Source: Misgurnus anguillicaudatus
Lineage: Eukaryota > Chordata > Actinopteri > Cypriniformes > Cobitidae
Assembly: GCF_027580225.2 (NCBI RefSeq)
Contig: NC_073358.2
Location: 9,119,501-9,183,500, forward strand
Direction of reading: 5' to 3'
DNA: 64,000 nt
Shown here: positions 10,490-20,400 of the stretch, one piece after another
Numbering within the stretch: position 1 is the stretch's first letter
Layout of the letters: each line of letters starts with the position of its first letter
Position numbers and translations under genes: made by a program
Notes under the pieces: generated by a model
What the model saw: the letters and a program-made list of their open reading frames with translations, nothing else
The model's database searches: none
Told to the model about the DNA's origin: nothing

Positions 10490-11560
10490 CATGACAAGCA
10501 ATTTGTCTTTATGATCAATTGTAAGAGAATGAATTTACAGTTTCACGATCTAATCCAAAAAGCCACACAGTAGTTAAGGGATCATAGCATTTATGTGGAA
10601 AATGTCTGTGATTGTACTCTCTGACACATGATATATATGTCTCTCTCATTTTCGTTCACTAAACCATAAAGTGTACTTTGCTTAGTGTCATTCCTTATAT
10701 AGTAGGGAATACTTTCAGTGACACATGGTTCAGGTGTATCTGCATATTCTTAATAATAAAGTTTCTATAAAGGGTTAATGGCAGAGATGCCAAAGGACAT
10801 CCATTTTTGTAAAAGGTCCTTAAAAATGGCCATTTATTTTTTTACAGCCCTGTCTAGTGGCAAAAATGTGATGTAAGAGTGAAAGCAATGCGACCCTGGC
10901 ACGCGACCCTTAAATGCGAGTCTTCATTCCAATCCCAGTGACAGCTGAAAACGTTTGACTCATCTCTGTATTTCTCTCTGCTTTCTTTCAAGAGTCATTC
11001 AGAGCATGTGTGGCATCAGCACACTGCACCCTTTGTGTTTCCCGGCACAGGTGCTGAGTGCAACTGCGACCCAGCTGCCACAAAATCCACAGCAGGACTC
11101 TCCCTCTCGCTCAAAATAACAAAACAAGCACTTTTCTTACTGTTGCGGACTGTGTAAAGTTTTATTTCCAGAGTCGTTTACACCACATCAAATAAGCCAC
11201 TAAATTCATGCCTTTTTAAATTAACAGAAATCACAGTCAATCTTGCAGTCATTTATTGTGTTGCATTACTTGTTTCAGTTCGAGCAAAAAAAAAGTGTTT
11301 CATTTTGATGCAGTTAAATGTGTCCTTGATGTCTGGTTTTATGTTTTGAAAAAGTTACTCAAAGATGGATGTTGAGGTCACTTGATGTTTGAAGAAGTTT
11401 CCTTAAAATAAACTATTTATATAGAATAAAGTGTACATTATTTTTACAGATTTTAAATGAAAGGATCAAGAAACCTGTATGTACTTTAGCTAAAATGAGA
11501 ATATACGTTAAAAATGTATTTCAGGTGTTGCCTGGTCATCATGTGCTTTAAAGTATTTAA
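10490..11560. other. Intergenic, nothing recognised
   Basis: No exon, RNA gene or clear repeat is recognised. The sequence is AT-rich with no sustained coding frame. Confidence 0.4.
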
Positions 11561-11562
11561 AA

Positions 11563-11816
11563 TAGGGTTGTTAAAAGATTAATTGCGATTAATCATGTAT
11601 AAATAGAAGAAAAATGTTATTTCTATATAAATTTATAATAAAAATATAAATATACATAAGCCTAATTGTAAATGTTTCTTAAATATATACATTAACGTTT
11701 GCATATTTATTTATATAAACATAATAAATACATACAGTACACACACAAATATATTATGCAAACACAAACTTTTATTTTGTATGCGATTAATCACGATTAA
11801 TCTTTTAACAGCCCTA
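11563..11816. mobile_element. hAT-type MITE
   Basis: Ends TAGGGTTGTTAAAAGATTAA and TTAATCTTTTAACAGCCCTA form inverted repeats, followed inward by matching GCGATTAATC blocks. The flanking 8-mers ATTTAAAA and ATTTCAAT agree at 6 of 8 positions. Eight-base duplications and TAGGG ends are hAT hallmarks. No coding capacity. Confidence 0.7.
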
Positions 11817-11984
11817 ATTTCAATGGATTTTACAAATAAGTAGTTTCTTGAATAATCGAAAGTTATCCCAAGTAAAACCCCAAGTAACATAATTAAAGAC
11901 ATTTTAAAATGATTTTATTGTGTTTGACTTGCCATTGATATATGATACTGATTTTGTAGTAGTTGAAAAGCAAATTCTGAAATC

Positions 11985-12080
11985 TGTCATTTGTAATAAT
12001 TAATTCATATTTTTTTCTATTGCTTTGTAACAATGCACAATTGTGAAAAGTGCTATATAAATAAATTTAAATTGAATTAT
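11985..12080 (+). mobile_element. LINE 3' tail fragment
   Basis: TTGCTTTGTAACAATGCACA followed by GTGCTATATAAATAAA resembles the 3' tail of teleost L2-like LINEs, ending in an AT-rich simple tail. Heavily 5'-truncated, with no reverse transcriptase frame. Confidence 0.45.
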
Positions 12081-12299
12081 TTTAATTTATCGGTATATCA
12101 TGCACTTAATACAAAACAATTAATCATTAAACCAATCAGCAAACATTTCACGTTAAATATCCCAGCCTGATTTCACAAAACTCCATAAAATTTTTACAAT
12201 GTGGCTAATTCTTATGAATTAGTATGATGTAAATCGTACAAAAATGTATGATAGTTAGAAAAAAGCAATAATGAGGAACCCCTAAACCTATGGCCAGAT

Positions 12300-13250
12300 T
12301 TAAAGGGATACTCTAGCCAAATATCAAAATTACCCCATGCTTTACTCACCCTCAAGCAGTCTGAGATATATGTCCATCATCTTTCAGACAAACACATTTG
12401 GGGCCCTATCTTGCACCCAGCGCAATTGACTTTGTCAGTGACGCGTGTATCATTCGTATTTTGCACCGGCGCACAGCGGGTTTTTCCCTCCACAGACGCA
12501 CGTCGGCAAACTAGGGAATGAACTTGCGTTCCCTGGGCGGTTCAGCGCAAAAAAGGAGGAGTGTTCCGGCGCAAACCATCCTTGATGCTATTTTGCAGTT
12601 TCAAAAAACAATTGCGCCACTGACCAGAAAAAACTAGTCTAAAGTCAGTGGCGCGTTGTTCATTATGCTATTGTAAGGGCGCATACTTGACCATAATGTA
12701 TAGCGTGCACAACGCGCACACACTTTGCTTATCTAATCTACACAGATGCAACAGTTATTTTTGCAAATCATAAATTGTTACAATAAAAAATATAAGCACA
12801 TGAGATAATCATTGTGGTGAGCATTGTGGTGATAGTTTTTATTTATTGTGTGGCTGCGTTAAAAAATTATCATTTAAATAAAGATTTGTATAAGTTTGTT
12901 GTGTGGCTGTATTACGTTTATTTTATGTAAATAATAATTAATAAATTGCGCACTTGCGTTTAAAGGGAATGTTGGATTCTGATTGGTTTATTTGACGTTA
13001 CGCCCAAACCACACCTATGAATAATGAACCTACTTCAGACCAACCCCCTATTGATTTGCGCCTGGCGCTAGAGTTATTTCTCCCGCCGGGAAAATAGCAA
13101 CAGCGCCCAAGATCCGCCCACAAAGTCACTTGCGCTTTGCGCTTCGCACTTGCGTTTCAGCGTTTCATGCTCCTTTAATGGGTTAATAAAGGTCTTCTGT
13201 GGGCAATCGATGCGATTTGGTAAGAAACGTATCAATATCAAAATGGACGA
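12300..13250. mobile_element. TTAA-type MITE interrupted by a CG-rich MITE
   Basis: AAGGGATACTCTAGCC after TTTAA at 12300 resembles the start of a TTAA-flanked element. At about 12408 it is broken by a block opening GGGCCCTATCTTGCACCC and rich in GCGC and GCGCAA motifs, running to about 13165. The outer element seems to resume with TCCTTTAATGGG. The right terminus of the insert is not clear. No coding frame is recognised. Confidence 0.5.
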
Positions 13251-13345
13251 GCCCAGCAGCTGGGCTGAAATTAACCCAGAAAAATTTATATTTGACCCAA
13301 CAATGGCTTAAAACAACCCAGTATTTTTTCGGTTGAAACATGAGT

Positions 13346-14098
13346 TAGGTTACAAGCCTAGCGATGGCATAAAATAATGTGATCAAACGTACAGGTATAA
13401 TATTAATTTGTTACCTCATTAATGAACATAATTAGCGAATTCCATATCTGGATGTTGAAAACAACATCTCCCGTCATTCCACTCTCCTACATAACGTTAT
13501 TAAGCTTCACCTTTGTTATTATGTTATTTGTTAATGAAGACCTCTAGGGGTGAAAATACTACATATTGTGGCTTTAAATGTTTCAATTGCATGAATAAAA
13601 AAATGTCAACCAGTATTTGTTCTTGGCAAACACATTTAATAGACTCCTACAATATCAGTACATCTGGTCTTTGCAAAACTCGCAGGTCTCTAACACAACA
13701 GGTTACTGTATCCATTCATAATTTTTCTAGCCTCAGAACCACATTCACGTCAAACGTACATTCGCATTGACGCATACAGGTGCATTCATAGTCCAATGTC
13801 AATAACCCAAAAGACACTATAGCCGTTTATGTAGCTACTGCCGTGAATCGATTCCCTTAGTGTCTGAAACTCACTGTCATCCAGACTAACCAGTAAATGA
13901 AAAAATACATTTCAAAAAATTCTCTGTATATGCCGAAATGTGCAGTAGGAAGATGTTTGACGAGTACGTATTGTATTTGAAGTTCATCTTATAAGAGTCG
14001 TGTTGTATAAAAGATTCCCAGATATATTGCATCAACCATGTTTTATCCTTTGACCTGTATACATTTATTGATCTATGATGTACTATTGGATCAACGGA
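13346..14098. other. Intergenic, nothing recognised
   Basis: No coding motif or clear element is recognised. An AACCCAGC-type repeat fragment lies just before it (13250-13345). Confidence 0.4.
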
Positions 14099-14142
14099 TT
14101 TCCTGTAGCTCAGCTGGTAGTGCACTGCGTTTGCAACACAAA
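14099..14142 (+). repeat. tRNA-like SINE fragment
   Basis: TGTAGCTCAGCTGGTAGTGC resembles a tRNA A-box region and is followed by an anticodon-arm-like stretch, then ends. There is no B box, so this is a promoter-half relic of a tRNA-derived SINE, not a tRNA gene. Confidence 0.5.
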
Positions 14143-14427
14143 TAGGGGAGAGTGGGGCACAACCTAACGCTTTTTGGTTTTGGCTCTATAATTCGATCAA
14201 CACAAACATCTCTGCTACAAATAAACACTTAAAGTTTGCTTGTGGGACCTTCCGTTATCGTACAATTACACTGAAAGTGACAGGAGTGCAAATGTTACAA
14301 CTTATCCCATGGGAGGGGTTAACTGTAACAATGAGAGGGTTTGCTGTAACACCTGTTAGAAAATTTAGTTAAAACACAAATAATTCGATAAAATTCTGTC
14401 TATTATACTAAAGATGGATATTGCTTA

Positions 14428-15559
14428 TACACTCATCTAAAGGATTATTAGTTCAATTTCTCATTAATGCAATCATCTAATCAACCAATCACATGGCAGT
14501 TGCTTCGATGCATTTAGGGGTGTGGTCCTGGTCAAGACAATCTCCTGGCATTGTTGTTTGTGCCAGACGGGCAGGTCTGAGTATTCCATAATCTGCTCAA
14601 TTACTGGGATTTTCACAAACAGCCATTTCTAGGGTTTACAAAGAATGGTGTGTAAAGGGAAAACATCCAGTATGCGGCAGTCCGGTGGGCGAAAATGCCT
14701 TGTTGATGCTAGAGGTCAGAAGAGAATAAGCCGACTGATTCAAGCTGATAGAAGATTAACTTTGACTGAAATAACCACTCGTTACAACCGAGGTATGCAG
14801 CAAAGCATTTGTGAAGCCACAACACGCACAACCTTGAGGCGGATGAGCTACAACAGCAGAAGACCTCACCGGGTACCACTCATCTTCACTACAAATAGGA
14901 GAAAGGGGACCGTTGAACGTTGAAGACTGGAAAAATGTTGCCTTGTCTGATGAGTCTCGATTTCTGTTGAGACATTCAGATGTTAGAGTCAGAATTTGGC
15001 GTAAACGGAATGAGAACATGGATTCATCATGCCTTGTTACCACTGTGCAGGCTGTTGGTGGTTGTGTAATGGTGTGGGGGATGTTTTCTTGGCACACTTT
15101 TGTGCCCTTTAGTGCCAATTGGGCATCGTTTAAATGCCACAGCCTACCTGAGCATTGTTTCTGACCATGTCCATCCCTTTATGACCACCATGTACCCATC
15201 CTCTGATGGCCACTTCCAGCAGGATAATGCACCATGTTATAAAACTCGAATCATTTCAAATTGGTTTCTTGAACATGACAAAAGTTCACTGTACTAAAAT
15301 GGCCCCCACAGTCACCAGATCTTAACCCAATAGAGCATCATTGGTGGAACGGGAGCTTCGTGCCCTGGATGTGCATCCCACAAATCTCCATCAATTGCAA
15401 GATGCTATCCTATCCTATCAATATGGGACAACATTTCTAAAGAATGCTTTCAGCACCTTGTTGAATCAATGCCACGTAGAATTAAGGCAGTTCTGAAGGC
15501 AAAAGGGGGTCAAACACAGTATTAGTATGGTGTTCCTAATAATCATTTAGGTGAGTGTA
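14428..15559 (+). mobile_element. Tc1-like transposon relic
   Basis: Inverted ends TATACACTCATCTAAAGGAT and its partner (reverse of ATTTAGGTGAGTGTATA) lie at TA sites. The interior encodes a broken Tc1-family transposase. Recognisable parts are a helix-turn-helix portion (RLIQADRRLTLTEITTRYNR, about 14730), a W-x-x-V-x-x-S-D-E-S-R-F block with the first catalytic Asp (about 14930), GGCVMVWGMFSW (about 15060) and a QQDNAPCY block with the second Asp (about 15218). Compared with intact family members it lacks a piece near 14895-14915 and has frameshifts near 15110 and 15290 and a stop near 15320. It is inactive. It sits inside another repeat with GGGGAGAGTGGGGC and TGTAAC motifs (14143 onward). 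Confidence 0.9.
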
Positions 15560-15889
15560 TATCTGCCTATAATAGATAGATATACACACATTCATCCATT
15601 ATCTTAACCATCCTTTTATTATGCATCAATGCATAGAAATAGATTTTTTTGAAATGGCTGCACAATTAAGACAAACAAATCATAATTGTGAGTTATTTCC
15701 TCTGATATTGTATTTATCATTTTGATGAATACTGTATTTACATTGTTTTCATTTTATTATCATTGTATATCTGAGGTTTAATTGTAACACTGTGTGACAA
15801 CTAGCCAAGCAGTTTAAACAGTTTTTCAATCCCAGCTATCAGTTACTAGGAGTTGCTGACATGTTTCAAAATGTTTTTATGTTTTAGGT

Positions 15890-16470
15890 AACAAGACCGT
15901 GATTAAAATAATTTATACCATGGGTATGTTGAATGCTGTATTCTGATTGGTTGAGAAATGTTCCACGGGTATGCAATATTTTTGATAACCGCACACCTAA
16001 CTTGTCAAATGTCTTAAAAATAGGCACCAGAGCAATGTTTGTGGTAACCGTGGTATAAGCGGAATCATTGACTCCGGTCATGAATTATGTAAGGAATAAT
16101 TGACGACGGGCCATTGAATTATAAGAAAAGAATGCACACCAAGGTGGTAATGCGGCACGACGCGAAGCCGGTGTGCATTATTTTCAAATAATTCAAAGGA
16201 CCGGAGTCAATTATTCCGCTTTTACCACGGTTACCACAAACATAGCTCTGGTGCCTATTTTTTGCGGTTTACAGAAAAATAATCAACACCCATAGAACAT
16301 TTCTCAGCCAATCAGAATGCAGCATTCAACAGACCTGTGGTATAATTGAAAATAATGCACACCCGCGGTGTAACGGCACTCTGCTTTGCACCGTGCCACA
16401 TTACGACCTTGGGTGTGCATTATTTTCTTATAATTCAATGGCTTGTCGTCAATTATTCCTTACATAAGGT
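15890..16470. mobile_element. Foldback element
   Basis: ATAATTGACGACGGGCCATTGAATTATAAG-type sequence near 16095 is mirrored near 16430, and AGGCACCAGAGCAATGTTTG (about 16022) is mirrored near 16240. GCATTATTTTC blocks recur in both orientations, so most of the 580 bp can fold on itself. Non-coding. No target duplication was identified. Confidence 0.65.
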
Positions 16471-16485
16471 TGGATTTGGTGACTA

Positions 16486-16856
16486 AAGGGGATTGCACAC
16501 CGGCCGCGCAGCTCAGCGCCGCGCAGTGCCGCGGCGTTCTAAAAAAAAATCGAACACATTGTTTTCTATATGTATACGCACACCGGCGCCGCCAGGTGGC
16601 GCCTGTCCGAGCCACCCAGCTGTGACTCAGGAAGTTGCTCAAATCCCTGTCACGCCACACAGCGCCACTTACATAGTTTAACATTAAATAACATCATATT
16701 TGTCCCACATCATTAATGATTAACATTGGCTGCTAACGTATATTTTACATTTTGAAGGAGACGCTATCTGACATGTGCACTTTCGGTTTACAATACCTCC
16801 GAGTTCTCCTAGGCGCGACGTGACGCGGCGCTGTGCGGCCGGTGTGCGATCCCCTT
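16486..16856. mobile_element. GC-rich MITE with TA target duplication
   Basis: Ends AAGGGGATTGCACACCGGCC and GGCCGGTGTGCGATCCCCTT are near-perfect inverted repeats flanked by TA (16484-16485, 16857-16858). Just inside both ends are GCGC-rich segments. 371 bp, non-coding. The small open frames here arise from the palindrome. Confidence 0.8.
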
Positions 16857-17151
16857 TACACACCCAACTCAGAAATTGAAAAAAAACATAAGATCAAGAA
16901 ATTTTCTTTCATGCTTCCAAAACACTCTTTGTCCAGTATCTTAACCAAAACACATCAAAACTTTTCATAATTCACTGGAGATCATCTTCTGACAATAAGA
17001 CAAAAAAAAACAAAAGTACAAATTGCTCTGCTCTGTATAAATATATAAAGTAGCCATGTTACAATTAACCCCATGTTAGTTTGTGCACTTTAAGCACTTA
17101 AACTTCAAATTTTGTTCACCTACTACACCATGAATTTTCAGACAGCTTACT

Positions 17152-17351
17152 CACTTGACCTACTGTCACTTTTCGCATATTTGTGCAGGCAAGTTGGGTG
17201 TGTTCCTGTTCCATAAATGGCTTTACAAAAAAGCACCATATGACAGCAAGGTCTCTCCCAGTAGCCTATCCAGACAACTGCTGTGTCTGAATGGCACATG
17301 CTGACTTCTGTGAGCCCTTTAAACTTTAAAGGTCCACAAGGCACCCAGCTG
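17152..17351 (+). promoter_or_regulatory. E-box cluster upstream of mymk
   Basis: Three CANNTG motifs precede the mymk start codon: CACTTG at 17152, CACATG at 17295 and CAGCTG at 17346, the last 138 bp before the ATG. CAGCTG is the core preferred by MyoD/myogenin-type factors, and vertebrate mymk is known to be activated by myogenic bHLH factors through proximal E-boxes. Occupancy is inferred; short motifs also occur by chance. Confidence 0.5.
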
Positions 17352-17488
17352 CCTGTCTGATTTAAAGAGGTTAAGAGTTTCTGGTCGTTTTCAGGGTCAC
17401 TTCTCAAAAAGATTTGGCTGAACTAAACACGCAGAAGAGTGCCTCCGAGCTTTTTCCAGCAATCCAGAGGTCCATTATTTAAGTCAGA

Positions 17489-20400
17489 ATGGGAGCGTTT
17501 ATCGCCAAGATGTTGTTGCCCACCATCAGCAGTCTGGTGTTCTTGCCTGCAGCCAGTGTGGCTGCAAAGAGAGGCTTCCACATGGAGGCCATGGTCTATT
17601 TCTTTACAATGTTCTTCACAGCGGTAAGCAGTAATGACTCACAGCATGTATAATATCCAATTTAAAACAAAAAGGCATGAAGTACTGGACACTAAAGTTT
17701 TTGGTAACTTTGCATATTATACCATCTGTATTGTAAATCGTTTCTTTCATTACTAACAGTGTTTTTGTATTTAACATAGAATATGCACGTACATGTACTA
17801 CCTTAAGCAACCATAACCACAACCATAAAGCTTGTAATAAATGTATATTTATACAGTTTTCATAAACTTGTGCATATATTTAAAATTTAAATTTACAAAA
17901 TATTTTGAGTAGTTGTGTTAACTACAGTAACATACTGTGAATTAACGTATTGGACTGCAAATTATATGATGCACTGTAAAAAATTTGCTGTAATTATGCA
18001 GCTGGTTACCAGTAACTTACTGTAAAAGATAAAGACTGAAAATGTTTCATGTTCATTTAACTTTTAACAAACTGTTGCCAGTAAATAACATCAATGTAAA
18101 ATCTACAGCAAGTTACTGGCAGCTAGTTTCCAGTAATACCCAGTAATACTGTAATTTCTACAGAATTTTTTTTACAAGGTATGCTTACCCTATGCCACGG
18201 CAAGTCGTGTTATTGTCACGAAAAATTTGATTAATGTGTTATTGACATGATTTTCCGCTGGTTTTCGAATGTATTTTTCGTGCCACCCAGCACGAATTTC
18301 TATAAATGGTTTTTCGTGTCTGTGCCACGACTTTCTTTATCATGTCATTTTATTTATTTTTTCTCATCGTTTTCCCTATTTTTGAATCATTGTCGCTTGG
18401 GGTTAGGGCAGTGCTTCTCAATTATTTTCTGTCATGCCCCCCCCCCTAAGAAGAAGTAAACATTTCGCGCCCCCCCTAACTCTCCGCAGTGACTGTAAAT
18501 AGTATAATTTGTCTATAAAATTACACATCTGCAAAACATTGTATCCTTATTAACATTGAGAAAACACAAAAAGAAAAAAAAAAGAAAAAAAGAAATATCG
18601 ATCAACTTACAACAAAGAATAACTTTATTAACATTGTTTTTTAGTCTGTAACAGAAAAGACTTAAAATGCATCAATTTGCCTGAAAAAAATCAATCCTTA
18701 TATAAAGTATAATATTTTTTGACCATTTGATACTGAAAAATTTAATTAAATATAATCAATAAATAATAATAAAAAACTCAAGCAGCTTATCAGCGTGATT
18801 GGGGTGTAATGTCTTTAAGTGACGGTGCAAAAAATCACTTCCTGAAAAAGTATTTTCCCCAGGGGGCTCGCGCACCCCCCCCCCGGTGTCGCTTCGAGCC
18901 CCCCCTGGGGGTCCCGCCCCACTATTTGAGAAGCACTGGGTTAGGGTTAGATTCGCGGTTTGCGTTAGTATGTAATTTTATGCATTGGTTTCTACATGTT
19001 TTTCGTACGCTTTTAAAACTATTCTCACCTGGAGTTGGGGTTAGGGTTAGGAAGTCGCAGAAAGTGATTCTAACCAAAACCCCAAGTGACAATGGTAAAA
19101 AAAGAGGAAAAAACGATGAGAAAACAAAATATAAAATGACACGATAAAGAAAGTCATGTCCCAGACACGAAAAACCATTCATAGAAATTTGTGCTGGGTG
19201 GCACGAAAAAGACATATGTGCTCCAGAGGCACGAAAAACAGCGGAAAATTGTGTCAATAACACGAAAACATTTATCAAATTTTTCGTGACTATAACACGA
19301 ATGTGCACATACAAAAAACTGTCTAGACACACGCAAGAGTTAGTATTTTTAACGTCCATTCACATTTGTTATCGTGTTAGTGGTCAAGTGTGTCTTTTTA
19401 TTTGTGTTTTAGTTGTTCTAACTAACGATGTTAATCTTATAAAAGAGTTTATTATAAGTTTTCATTTAAAATTTACTTGCCCTCAAGCCATCCTCAATGT
19501 ATAAGATGATCTTTTTTCAAACAAACACAATCCGAGTTATATTAGAAAATGTCCTGGCTGTTTTAAGCTTTATAATGGTAGTAAATGGTGCTTCTGATTT
19601 AAAGCCCAAAAATGTCCCTCCATTCTTCACAGAAGTTGCACAAGGCTTCAGGATTGTTAATAAAGACCTTAATTAAAGTCCTATATTGAAGTCCTGAGGG
19701 TAATCGATGAGAGCACGTATTTAGCGTTGGACGTTGTGTCTCGTCTCATTTTCACTATCGTACGCTTTGTTCTACTTCATATGCTGGTAATTTACTCTCT
19801 CGTGAACGTGTGTTGGTCGTTACCGGAAGCTAGTTGTTTTAGTTTTGTGGGCTTCAAATCGGAGGCACCATTTGCTGCCATTGTGGGGCTTGAAACAGTC
19901 AGGACATTTTCTTGTGTAACTCGGATTGTGTTTGTCTGAAAAAAATAATCGCATACATCAAGAATGGCTTGAGAGTAAATTATGGGGTATTTTTTAGCTG
20001 AACTATTACTTTAAGTAAAGTGTACAGACTTAAAACTGATTCATTATGCTAAATCTAAACCATATACTGTACATACAAATGTCTCTTCCCAACATGGGAC
20101 GTTTTATTTACTGTAATCTGTTTTAGGGAATTTTAAACATACACATTATCAACATTGTTCTTTATAAAAATGGCATATTAATCATGAGAAATGTAAACAC
20201 AAATGTTCTCTTCACATGTGTTCAGATTTACCATGCATGTGATGGACCAGGACTGTCCATACTCTGTTTTATGAAGTATGAGATACTGGAGTACTTCAGC
20301 GTGTATGGAACAGCCATCTCTATGTGGGTCACACTTTTAGGTGAGAACTGTGCAAAACAGTATTTTTGCCTTATTCTTATGTTAATTCTGTTAATATAAG

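Noticed and set aside
14645..15297. Active transposase gene
   Set aside because: Split over several frames with an internal deletion and stops; a relic only.
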